From Flavobacteriaceae bacterium MAR_2010_72 (GTDB taxonomy: Bacteria; Bacteroidota; Bacteroidia; Flavobacteriales; Flavobacteriaceae), in contig QXCW01000002.1 of assembly GCA_003550275.1 (NCBI GenBank), positions 1,426,001 to 1,490,000 of the forward strand: a stretch of DNA of 64,000 nucleotides. Direction: 5' to 3'. A program made the translations under genes and the position numbers. Of this stretch, positions 27,544 through 35,837 are shown piece by piece. Under the pieces are notes generated by a model, which was given only the letters and a program-made list of their open reading frames with translations, was not told the DNA's origin and made no database searches. Within the stretch, counting starts at the first letter, position 1. Each line of letters starts with the position of its first letter.

Positions 27544-28755
27544 ATGCAAAAATTTCTTGGTATTATACTCTTCCTATTCTGTTTTAGCTGTAAAAATGTG
27601 CCCAAAAATGCTTTAAAAATAGGGGCCTGGCGAGCTGAACTTCAGGTTTCAGAACACGAAATTCTTCCTTTCAATTTTGAAGTGACTTCTCCTAATAGTT
27701 TGAAAATATTTAATGCTAGTGAGGTTATTTTTGTTGATGACATATTGTATAGCAATGATTCTGTGCGAATTAATATGCCTGCTTTTGAAGGTTACATCAG
27801 TGCAAAGATGAGTAAAAATACATTGCAAGGTGACTTTATCAAGGAAAGTTTAGATAGAGTAGTGCCTTTTTCGGCAACATTTGGAGTAACTGAACGCTTT
27901 GATGTTACAAATAAAGCGACAACAAATGCTTCGGGGCGTTGGGAAATGGTTTTTAGCAAGGATGTGGAGGGTGATGAGTATATCGCTTTGGGATTATTTG
28001 AACAGAAAGGCTCTAAAGTGACAGGGACGATAAGAACCACAACCGGCGATTACAGGTATCTTGACGGTGTCATGGATGGAAACACTATGAAGCTATCTGC
28101 TTTTGATGGTGCTCATGCCTTTTTGTTTACGGCTAAAGTTAGTGATAGCAGCCTAACGGGCACGTTCTATTCTGGAAATCATTTCAATGAACCCTTTGAG
28201 GCCATACGCAATGAGAACTTTGAGTTGCCTGATGCCAATGATCTTACGTTTTTGAAAGAAGGTTATGATGTTATAGCGTTTTCGTTTCCTAATACTTCAG
28301 AGGATTTGATTTCTTTAACCGATGAACGCTTTAAGGATAAAGTAGTTATTGTTCAGGTTATGGGAAGTTGGTGTCCTAATTGCTTGGATGAGAGTAAGTT
28401 TTATTCAGAATTTTACAATAATAATAAGGATAAGGATATCGAATTCATAGCATTAGCGTTTGAATATGCTAAAACAAAAGAGAAAGCGTTTAAAAGCATT
28501 GAACGTCTCAAAGATGAAATAGGAATCACCTATCCAATTGTTTTGGCTCAATACGGAACTTCCGATAAAGCAAAGGCGCAAGAAAAACTACCAATGCTCA
28601 ATCATATTTTATCTTATCCAACAACTATTTACGTTGATAAGAAAGGAAAAGCCAGAAAAATCCATACCGGGTTTAATGGGCCTGCAACTGGTGATAAATA
28701 TATTGAATTCAAAAAAGAATTTGAAGCCTTTGTACACCAGCTTTTGAATGAATAG
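27544..28755 (+). CDS. TlpA-like thioredoxin-fold lipoprotein
   Basis: The 403-residue protein starts MQKFLGIILFLFCFSC, a lipoprotein leader with lipobox Cys near residue 16. The middle part (about 25-240) is beta-rich with no family I can name. The C-terminal domain (about 245-400) is a thioredoxin fold with the redox motif GSWCPNCLDES (Cys-Pro-Asn-Cys, near residue 276) and the cis-Pro region LSYPTTIYVDKKGKARK. It probably reduces or exchanges disulfides in the periplasm or at the membrane. I chose ATG at 27544; a TTG at 27502 would add a 14-residue extension and disrupt the lipoprotein signal. Confidence 0.88.
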   Translation: MQKFLGIILFLFCFSCKNVPKNALKIGAWRAELQVSEHEILPFNFEVTSPNSLKIFNASEVIFVDDILYSNDSVRINMPAFEGYISAKMSKNTLQGDFIKESLDRVVPFSATFGVTERFDVTNKATTNASGRWEMVFSKDVEGDEYIALGLFEQKGSKVTGTIRTTTGDYRYLDGVMDGNTMKLSAFDGAHAFLFTAKVSDSSLTGTFYSGNHFNEPFEAIRNENFELPDANDLTFLKEGYDVIAFSFPNTSEDLISLTDERFKDKVVIVQVMGSWCPNCLDESKFYSEFYNNNKDKDIEFIALAFEYAKTKEKAFKSIERLKDEIGITYPIVLAQYGTSDKAKAQEKLPMLNHILSYPTTIYVDKKGKARKIHTGFNGPATGDKYIEFKKEFEAFVHQLLNE

Positions 28756-28756
28756 C

Positions 28757-29173
28757 TTAATTACTCTCGACGTAGCTTTTGAAGTTATTTAAAATCTGTT
28801 GCCAACCGGCTTTTTGCATATCTAAAGGGTTTTGATTTTCGGCATCGAAGGTAGTCGTTACTTTTGTTTGTTCTCCCAAATCATCGAAAGTTGTGGTTAC
28901 ATATCGGCCATCGGGCATGGTAAATTCAATTTTCTTAAAAGGAACAACCTCTTTATAAATGCCTTCAAAGTCAAAACCGAAACTACCATCTTTAGCTTCC
29001 ATTCTTGATTTTAATTTCCCGCCAACTCTCAAATCATTTTGGGCTTTTGGACAATGCCAGTCGTCTGAAGCAAAGTTCCATTTGGTGATATGTTCAGGCA
29101 TATTGTAATAGTCCCAAACTTTTTTAGGGTCTTCAGAAATAGTTGCTCCAATAGTTATTTTTGTGGGATTCAT
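28757..29173 (-). CDS. SRPBCC (AHSA1/START-like) domain protein
   Basis: This 138-residue protein is a single START-like helix-grip domain of the AHSA1 type: TKITIGATISEDPKKVWDYY at the start, then MPEHITKWNFASDDWHCP and a final helix GWQQILNNFKSYVES. Members bind small hydrophobic ligands or act in stress responses; no specific role can be given. ATG at 29173 is the natural start; a frame continuing to 29233 adds an unrelated 20-residue leader. It converges on the thioredoxin-like gene with one base between the stop codons. Confidence 0.85.
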   Translation of the reverse strand: MNPTKITIGATISEDPKKVWDYYNMPEHITKWNFASDDWHCPKAQNDLRVGGKLKSRMEAKDGSFGFDFEGIYKEVVPFKKIEFTMPDGRYVTTTFDDLGEQTKVTTTFDAENQNPLDMQKAGWQQILNNFKSYVESN

Positions 29174-29387
29174 AATGTGAAGATTAAATTTTGAACACTG
29201 ATTTTCATAGTCAAATTTAAAAATTCCCGACATATTATCGACGCAATGTTTAAAAACGAAACAATCTTAAAAAACAGTTAATTAACAATTTGTAGTTTCC
29301 ATTTAACACTACACTAACAACTACAAGGCAGAATTAGGTCTAATTTTAAAATAAAATCAATCAAAAATCATTCATTTATGCCTAAGG

Positions 29388-29411
29388 CCCAACTTTTGTT
29401 GGGTTTTTTGT
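29388..29411 (+). terminator. Plus-strand intrinsic terminator without an obvious upstream gene
   Basis: CCCAAC-TTTT-GTTGGG followed by TTTTTTGTTTT is a strong rho-independent terminator on the plus strand. The 214 bases upstream (29174-29387) contain no recognisable plus-strand gene, so it may end a small RNA or catch antisense transcription before the convergent gene at 29413-29850. Confidence 0.65.
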
Positions 29412-29412
29412 T

Positions 29413-29850
29413 TTAATCCCAAACATACTTCCAGGACCCGTCGTCCTGACGCTTCCAAACCGAATGAAATATCCCTGTGTCTATCCGGTCTGTGCCAGTA
29501 GAATCTGTGTATTTAAATTGGTATGTTCCGTAGGTGTATCCCAAATCACCAGATTTTGAAACGTCTATAAAGTCTGGAGTCCAGGTTAAAGTTTTAGAAT
29601 TCATGTTTCTGTAACGCTCATCTATTGCTTTTTTACCAATAATCAATGTGTTGTTTCTCATAAGCACGGCATTTTCATCAGCAAATGCTACAAAGGCTTC
29701 ATGTAAACCTTTTTCTTTTACTAATGCAGCAAATTGAGTTTCGGCTTCAAGTAGTTCTTCTTTCCATTGTTCTTTTAAATCGTCGCCTTTAGGGGCGCAA
29801 GCTGCTAATGTGAGCAGTAATGCTATGGATTGAAATAAAGGTTTTTTCAT
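29413..29850 (-). CDS. NTF2-like (SnoaL/DUF4440-type) lipoprotein
   Basis: The 145-residue product has a lipoprotein leader ending LLTLAAC (Cys near residue 18) and a single cone-shaped NTF2-like domain: LLEAETQFAALVKEKGLHEAF followed by ENAVLMRNNTLIIGKKAI and the strands GDLGYTYGTYQFKY and GIFHSVWKRQDDGSWKYVWD. The family includes enzymes and binding proteins of very diverse function, so none is assigned. It is 21 bases upstream of the end of recG... reading on the minus strand it follows recG and is probably co-transcribed with it or expressed from its own promoter. Confidence 0.85.
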   Translation of the reverse strand: MKKPLFQSIALLLTLAACAPKGDDLKEQWKEELLEAETQFAALVKEKGLHEAFVAFADENAVLMRNNTLIIGKKAIDERYRNMNSKTLTWTPDFIDVSKSGDLGYTYGTYQFKYTDSTGTDRIDTGIFHSVWKRQDDGSWKYVWD

Positions 29851-29871
29851 AATATGAAGGTAATAGGTCTT

Positions 29872-31974
29872 TTAACTAATATAATTCCAAATGTTTTTGT
29901 ATTTACTTAACTGTTTGTAGGTGTTTAGTATTGGCTTGTGTTCAGGCCTAGAAAGTGAAGGATCGCTGTTCAATATGTTTTTAGCGTAATACCTAGCACT
30001 TTGTAAAATATCCTTGTCTTTAACCACATCGGCAATCCTCAAGTTAAGTACACCACTTTGTTGTGTTCCCATGATATCTCCTGGGCCTCGCAAGCGAAGA
30101 TCAACTTCAGCGATCTCAAAACCATCGTTGGTGCGCGTCATGGTTTCCAAACGTATTTTACTGTCATTACTTAATTTATGCCCTGTCATCAAAATACAAT
30201 AACTCTGTTCGGCACCTCGTCCTACACGTCCACGTAACTGATGTAATTGAGAAAGTCCGAACCGTTCAGCACTTTCAATCACTATTACCGACGCATTAGG
30301 TACGTTAACCCCAACCTCAATAACAGTTGTGGCGACCATAATTTGGGTTTCACCCCTAACAAACCGTTGCATTTCATAGTCTTTATCGGCAGCTTTCATT
30401 TTGCCGTGTACAATCGAGATTTGATATTCGGGTTTAGGAAAATCGCGTTCAATACTTGCGTAGCCATCCATTAAATCTTTATAATCCATCGTTTCGCTTT
30501 CCTGAATCAAAGGATAGACGATATAAACTTGTCTGCCTTTTTTGATTTCATCCTTAATGAACCTAAAAACCTTTAACCGATTTTTATCATACCGGTGAAC
30601 CGTTTTTACGGGTTGTCTGCCAGGGGGTAATTCGTCAATAATTGAGATGTCCAGATCGCCATAAACCGACATCGCTAAAGTTCTCGGAATTGGAGTTGCG
30701 GTCATGATTAAAATATGTGGAGGAGAGGTGTTTTTTTTCCATAATTTGCTCCGTTGTGCCACTCCAAAACGATGTTGCTCATCGATAATTGCAAGCCCTA
30801 AATTTTTAAATTTCACCTTATCTTCGAGTAGGGCATGGGTGCCAATTAAGATCTGCAACTCCCCATTTTCTAAAGATTGGTGAATTTCTCGTCTTTCTAA
30901 AGTAGTACTTGAACCAGTAAGTAGTTTTATACTGATATTCAATTGTTTACATATTTCATACAAACTATTATAGTGTTGAACTGACAAAATTTCAGTTGGA
31001 GCCATTAAACATGCTTGAAAATCGTTGTCAAGTGCGATTAACATTGACATTAGCGCAACTATCGTCTTTCCGGAACCAACATCACCTTGTAATAAACGGT
31101 TCATCTGGGCATTGCTGCCGAGATCGGCCCTAATTTCTTTTATTACGCGCTTTTGAGCGGTTGTAAGATCGAAGGGTAAAAGGTCTTTGAAAAAGGTATT
31201 GAAGTAGTTGCCGACATTCTCAAAAGTGAAGCCTTTAATTTTTGATTTATGAATTAAATTTTTCATGATCAATTGCAATTGAATGTAGAAAAATTCTTCA
31301 AATTTTAATCGAAATTGTGCCTTGGCCAAAAGCTCTTGATTTTTTGGAAAATGGATATTAAATAAGGCTTCACTTTTAGATGTTAATTTAAGCTCATTCA
31401 GAAGTGGTTCTGAAAGCGTTTCAACAAATTTGCCCTTTGTTTCCAGAAACAATTGCTGCATGATATTATTAACAACACGGTTAGTGATCCCTTTGTTGGT
31501 TAGTTTTTCGGTAGAAGGATAAATAGGCTGCATAGCCGAGCGTAGATTGTTTTCATGGTCATCAAGTAGTTCCATTTCAGGATGAGGCATGTTGAAAACG
31601 CCATTAAACCAATTTGTCTTGCCAAAAACAACGTATTTGGTATTGAGTTTTATGCTTTCCCTGATCCATTTATGACCTCTAAACCAGACTAAATCCATCG
31701 CTCCAGTATCATCTTTGAGAGTGGCAACCAACAATTTACCTCGCTTTTGAGGAAGCTCCTTAAATCCTGTAACAACACCAATAATCTGAACTTCAGCTGT
31801 GTTGCGTTGTAGATCGTTTATTTTATAATATCGTGTGCGGTCTAGATATCTATTGGGGAACAGATTAATTAAGTCCTGATAAGTGTGAATGCCGAGCTCT
31901 TTGCGAAGTAAATCGGCCCGATTTGGACCAACACCTTTGAGATAATCGATTGGAGTTTGGAGATTGATGTACAT
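29872..31974 (-). CDS. recG: ATP-dependent DNA helicase RecG
   Basis: RecG remodels stalled replication forks and branched DNA during repair. The 700-residue protein has the N-terminal wedge/OB domain (about residues 1-250), then superfamily 2 helicase motifs: Walker A RLLQGDVGSGKTIVAL, LIGTHALLEDKV, the DEQH box in LAIIDEQHRFGV, TATPIPRTLAM, and in the second lobe VATTVIEVGVNVPNA and LHQLRGRVGRG. Length and motifs are normal. ATG at 31974. Downstream on the same strand, 21 bases away, begins the NTF2-like lipoprotein gene. Confidence 0.97.
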   Translation of the reverse strand: MYINLQTPIDYLKGVGPNRADLLRKELGIHTYQDLINLFPNRYLDRTRYYKINDLQRNTAEVQIIGVVTGFKELPQKRGKLLVATLKDDTGAMDLVWFRGHKWIRESIKLNTKYVVFGKTNWFNGVFNMPHPEMELLDDHENNLRSAMQPIYPSTEKLTNKGITNRVVNNIMQQLFLETKGKFVETLSEPLLNELKLTSKSEALFNIHFPKNQELLAKAQFRLKFEEFFYIQLQLIMKNLIHKSKIKGFTFENVGNYFNTFFKDLLPFDLTTAQKRVIKEIRADLGSNAQMNRLLQGDVGSGKTIVALMSMLIALDNDFQACLMAPTEILSVQHYNSLYEICKQLNISIKLLTGSSTTLERREIHQSLENGELQILIGTHALLEDKVKFKNLGLAIIDEQHRFGVAQRSKLWKKNTSPPHILIMTATPIPRTLAMSVYGDLDISIIDELPPGRQPVKTVHRYDKNRLKVFRFIKDEIKKGRQVYIVYPLIQESETMDYKDLMDGYASIERDFPKPEYQISIVHGKMKAADKDYEMQRFVRGETQIMVATTVIEVGVNVPNASVIVIESAERFGLSQLHQLRGRVGRGAEQSYCILMTGHKLSNDSKIRLETMTRTNDGFEIAEVDLRLRGPGDIMGTQQSGVLNLRIADVVKDKDILQSARYYAKNILNSDPSLSRPEHKPILNTYKQLSKYKNIWNYIS

Positions 31975-32069
31975 ATAAACGAAAATAAGTTTTAAACTTG
32001 AAACAAAAAAGCAATACGTTTTGAGTATTCAGAAATTGTTCTTAGATTGTGTATAGATTTCTTTAGTCT

Positions 32070-32975
32070 ATGAAAGCATTGGTGATTTCTGGCGGTGGTA
32101 GTAAAGGCGCTTTTGCCGGTGGTGTGGCTCAATATTTAATTGAGCACAAGAAAATGGATTATGATGTTTTCATAGGAACATCAACAGGAAGCCTTTTAGT
32201 ATCCCATTTGGCTTTGAAAAAGGTTGAGGATATAAAACAAATCTATACTAATGTAACTCAAGACGATATTTTTAGCAGTTGCCCATTTTTGATCAAAAAG
32301 AAGTTTGGCGTAGAAACTATAAAAATAAATCATTTCAATGTGCTTAAAAACCTTTTAAGTGGGAGCAGAACCTTTGGTGAGAGCTATAGTCTGAAGGAAC
32401 TTATAAAAAACAAAATAACAATTGAAGACTTCAATGCCTTAAGGCAAAGCCGATTGGATGTGGTAGTTACGGTCTCTAATTTGTCATTAAATCAAGTGGA
32501 ATATAAATCTATTGCCGAATTTGATTACGAAGAGTTTTGTGAATGGGTTTGGATTTCTTGTAATTACACACCTTTTATGACCTTGATTAAAAAAAATGGT
32601 TGTGAGTATGCCGATGGTGGATTAGGATCCATGGTACCTATTGAAGAAGCAATAAAGCGAGGCGCTAAAGAGGTGGATGCCATTATTTTACAGACTGAAG
32701 TCACTCAATTTAATAGGATGCCTTCTCTAAATGCATTTTCCCTGTTAACAAATATGTTTGCATTTATGTTGGATCGTATAGAGAGCCAAAACATTAGAAT
32801 TGGTAAATTTGTTGCATCTAACGCTGATGCCATTATCAATTTTTATTATACACCTACAGTTTTGACAACTAATTCCTTAATCTTCGAGAAAGAAAAAATG
32901 ACAGAGTGGTGGCAGCGGGGATTTGAATTCGCAAAACACAAAAACGAAGGCGTAAGCCCTTTAGAAAACGAATGA
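32070..32975 (+). CDS. Patatin-like phospholipase (first of a tandem pair)
   Basis: This 301-residue protein is a patatin-family lipid acyl hydrolase. It contains the oxyanion-hole motif VISGGGSKGAFAGGV, the nucleophile motif IGTSTGS (Gly-x-Ser-x-Gly, Ser38) and the catalytic Asp in EYADGGLGSMVP, so a working Ser-Asp dyad. No signal peptide is visible, so it is probably cytoplasmic. The next gene overlaps it by four bases (ATGA) and encodes a close paralogue, pointing to a tandem duplication and translational coupling. Confidence 0.92.
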   Translation: MKALVISGGGSKGAFAGGVAQYLIEHKKMDYDVFIGTSTGSLLVSHLALKKVEDIKQIYTNVTQDDIFSSCPFLIKKKFGVETIKINHFNVLKNLLSGSRTFGESYSLKELIKNKITIEDFNALRQSRLDVVVTVSNLSLNQVEYKSIAEFDYEEFCEWVWISCNYTPFMTLIKKNGCEYADGGLGSMVPIEEAIKRGAKEVDAIILQTEVTQFNRMPSLNAFSLLTNMFAFMLDRIESQNIRIGKFVASNADAIINFYYTPTVLTTNSLIFEKEKMTEWWQRGFEFAKHKNEGVSPLENE

Positions 32976-33883
32976 GGGCACTTGTAATTTCGGGAGGAGG
33001 AAGTAAAGGCGCGTTTGCGGGAGGTGTTGCGCAATATTTAATGCGTGATCTAGGCAGAGAATATGATATGATGCTCGGGACGTCTACAGGAAGCCTTTTG
33101 GTGCCGCATTTATCGCTCAATAAGATCGATAAAATCTATAACATCTTCACTAACGTCCAACAACATGATATTTTTAGCGTTAGTCCTTTTGTACAACGAA
33201 AAAAAGGTGATAGAGAATTTGTTTCCATCGATTTTGTGAATTCACTTTGGCAATTTATAAAAATGAAGCGCACATTTGGTGAGAGCAAAGCTTTAAAGAG
33301 AAACATAAAACGAAATTTTTCAAAAGAAGAATTTGACAACATTAGGCGAACCAAAGCTGATGTGGTTGTTACGGTTTCCAATCTTTCCAAAAACTCCGTT
33401 GAGTATAAATCAATCCACGACTTTAGCTATGAAGAATTTTGTAATTGGATTTGGATTTCATGTAATTACATTCCGTTTATGTCTTTAGCAAAAGTAGATG
33501 GTTATGAATATGCTGATGGCGGCTTGGGCTGTGTCGTGCCAATTCGTGAAGCTATCAATCGGGGTGCCACAGAAATTGACGCCATAGTCCTTGAGGCAGA
33601 ACATATGGAGCGTACCAAAGTTTTGGGCAAAAACCCGTTTTCATTGATGATTAATCTATTCGGTCATTTATTGAATCAGGTTGAAAAACATGATATAGTT
33701 ATTGGAAAGTTAGCTGCAAAATCTAAAAACGCGCAGCTTAATTTGTATTACACACCCACAAGCCTCACCGAAAACTCCTTGATTTTTAGTAAACGCTTAA
33801 TGGAAGCTTGGTGGCAGCAAGGCTATGATTATGCAAAAGCAAGACATAGCTCCAGTGAATTTAATGAATTGCGTAAAGTCTAA
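32972..33883 (+). CDS. Patatin-like phospholipase (second of a tandem pair)
   Basis: This 303-residue paralogue of the preceding gene retains VISGGGSKGAFAGGVAQYL, LGTSTGS with the nucleophilic Ser, and EYADGGLGCVVP with the catalytic Asp. Long stretches align without gaps, for instance the NYIPFMSLAKVDGYEYADGG region, but the middle and C-terminal parts have diverged. The start ATG overlaps the stop of the first copy, so both are made from one mRNA. Its own stop codon abuts the stop of the convergent gene at 33884 with no base between. Substrate unknown. Confidence 0.92.
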   Translation: MRALVISGGGSKGAFAGGVAQYLMRDLGREYDMMLGTSTGSLLVPHLSLNKIDKIYNIFTNVQQHDIFSVSPFVQRKKGDREFVSIDFVNSLWQFIKMKRTFGESKALKRNIKRNFSKEEFDNIRRTKADVVVTVSNLSKNSVEYKSIHDFSYEEFCNWIWISCNYIPFMSLAKVDGYEYADGGLGCVVPIREAINRGATEIDAIVLEAEHMERTKVLGKNPFSLMINLFGHLLNQVEKHDIVIGKLAAKSKNAQLNLYYTPTSLTENSLIFSKRLMEAWWQQGYDYAKARHSSSEFNELRKV

Positions 33884-34405
33884 TTACCACATCTCGCTTA
33901 CCTCTTGTTTAATAAACGATAATGCGGCGTCACTAGGAGCGCGACGTTCCATCATTTCCATTAAAACAACCTCTCTTAATTTGTTTGCTGTATCGGTTTT
34001 TTCAAGTAAACTCGCTTTTCTTAACAATTGAATCGTAGCGTTTTTTGCGGCTGTAATAATGTTCCAACATTCATCGGTCATATAGATTTGCTGCGATAAA
34101 TTGTGTTCATATTCTTGTTCAATTGTTGCTATAAGTAATGATTCATAATCTTCTTTATTTGAAGTGTTTGGAACCACTCTAACAAGCAATTTTGAAGGTG
34201 TGATGCGTTCCAAAAACAAAGCCATGCGTTCATAAGCTTGTAGTCGTATGGGCATAGCACTAACCTGCATATCTTTATGCAGTAAAAAGCGTCTACGACC
34301 ATCTTCATTTTTGGTGTGTTCCTTAAAAAAATAATAGGCAATGATACCTGTAATCAATGCAGGAATGGCAAATAAAAATAGGTCTACAATTTTCTCTGGA
34401 TCCAT
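33884..34405 (-). CDS. Conserved membrane-anchored protein of unknown function
   Basis: The 173-residue protein has one N-terminal membrane helix (FLFAIPALITGIIAYYFF, about residues 10-27) and a mainly helical, charged cytoplasmic part. YERMALFLERITPSKLLVRV and QEYEHNLSQQIYMTDECW are distinctive and look like a family restricted to Flavobacteria-type genomes, but I do not know a function. It precedes no obvious partner: the M20 amidohydrolase gene ends only a few bases upstream on the same strand, so co-transcription is likely. Confidence 0.7.
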   Translation of the reverse strand: MDPEKIVDLFLFAIPALITGIIAYYFFKEHTKNEDGRRRFLLHKDMQVSAMPIRLQAYERMALFLERITPSKLLVRVVPNTSNKEDYESLLIATIEQEYEHNLSQQIYMTDECWNIITAAKNATIQLLRKASLLEKTDTANKLREVVLMEMMERRAPSDAALSFIKQEVSEMW

Positions 34406-34416
34406 AATTAAAGGGT

Positions 34417-35688
34417 TTAGTTTTGATTCAAATAATCTAAAGCCATTTGCGTTAGGGTTTTAACTCCTAATAATAAGCCACTTTCATCAATTTTAAAATC
34501 TGGGGTATGATGCGGAAAGGCCTGTGTACTTCCCGGAGTTTTTCCGCCTAAAAAGAAATAAAACCCTGGTACTATTTCTTGGAAATAGGAAAAATCTTCG
34601 CCTCCCGTTGTGGCCTTCATGATCTTTACATTCTCGTCTCCTGCAACCGATTTTAAAGTCGGAAGCATTAGTCCAACTAACTCGGTATCATTATAAGTAA
34701 TTGAGGTGTTGTTTTGAAACGAAATAGAGGCTTCACCGCCATAAGCTTTAGCGAGCGTTTGTGTCATTTCGGTCATTCGGCGTATTATCATAGCCTTCAT
34801 GTCTGGGTCTAAAGTTCTCACTGTTCCAATCAATTCAGCAGTTTCAGGAATTATATTAAATCGCGTACCACTGGTTATTTTTCCAACGGTAATGACTGCA
34901 GGTTCAACCAATAAATTGGCTTCCCTGCTGATTATAGTTTGTAGTCCATCAATAATTTTAGCTGAAATTAATATAGGGTCAACACCAGACCAAGGTTGTG
35001 AGCCATGACTTTGTTTGCCTTTCACGGTAATCACAAAACGTTCCACAGCGGCCATGATTCCTCCAGTTTTATATTTTAAAGTTCCAACGGAGGTTTCAGA
35101 ATTAATATGTAAACCAAAAATGGCATCTACTTTTGGGTTTTCCAAAACGCCTTCCTTAATCATCAATTTGGCGCCACCTTCTTCTCCAGGTGGAGGACCT
35201 TCTTCAGCAGGTTGAAAAATAAATTTAACAGTACCATGTATATCCTCTTTATGTTTAGAGAGAATTTCTGCCACACCCATTAAAATCGCAGTATGGGTAT
35301 CATGCCCACAAGCATGCATAACGCCCGTTTCGGTATTTAAAAAGGTGGTTCGAACTTCAGATTTGAAAGGTAAATCGTTACGCTCGGTCACAGGTAGGGC
35401 ATCAATATCAGCGCGTAAGGCTACCACTTTTCCCGGATGATTTCCTTTTAAAACTGCAACCACACCAGTTTTGGCAACACCTGTTTGTACTTCCAAGCCT
35501 AAAGATTTTAAATGAGCAGTAATTTTTTCAGCTGTTTTAAATTCTTGATTTGAGAGTTCTGGATGTTGATGAAAATCACGTCGCCACTCAATGACTTTTG
35601 ATTCAATAGCTTCAAATTCCTGATTTAAATTTTGTTGTGCAAACGTACTTGCACAGGTTAAGATGATTAGAAAAGATAGTACTCGCAT
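34417..35688 (-). CDS. M20-family amidohydrolase, exported
   Basis: This 423-residue protein is a metal-dependent amidohydrolase of the M20D type (hippurate/N-acyl-amino-acid hydrolase relatives). A signal peptide ends near STFAQQ. FHQHPELSNQEF, RADIDALPV, HACGHDTHTAILMG and FQPAEEGPPPGEEGG supply the di-metal and catalytic residues (Asp, His and the Glu pair), and a lid domain spans about residues 210-320. It is likely periplasmic and could cleave N-acylated amino acids or peptides; the specific substrate is unknown. It is divergent from uvrD across about 150 bases. Confidence 0.92.
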   Translation of the reverse strand: MRVLSFLIILTCASTFAQQNLNQEFEAIESKVIEWRRDFHQHPELSNQEFKTAEKITAHLKSLGLEVQTGVAKTGVVAVLKGNHPGKVVALRADIDALPVTERNDLPFKSEVRTTFLNTETGVMHACGHDTHTAILMGVAEILSKHKEDIHGTVKFIFQPAEEGPPPGEEGGAKLMIKEGVLENPKVDAIFGLHINSETSVGTLKYKTGGIMAAVERFVITVKGKQSHGSQPWSGVDPILISAKIIDGLQTIISREANLLVEPAVITVGKITSGTRFNIIPETAELIGTVRTLDPDMKAMIIRRMTEMTQTLAKAYGGEASISFQNNTSITYNDTELVGLMLPTLKSVAGDENVKIMKATTGGEDFSYFQEIVPGFYFFLGGKTPGSTQAFPHHTPDFKIDESGLLLGVKTLTQMALDYLNQN

Positions 35689-35837
35689 AGGATATGGTAT
35701 ATGTATTTAATTTTGGATGCCTAAATATATTCAAAATTTAAGAAAGCCCTTTTTTTAAATGTGATTGTTTATAATTATTCATAAAAGGCTTGTCCTAAAT
35801 AGTCAACAATGGTTATTTTCACAGTCTTAAAAATGAA

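Noticed and set aside
33884-34405. Membrane partner of the patatin pair
   Set aside because: It is on the opposite strand with its own likely promoter region; nothing but adjacency links them.
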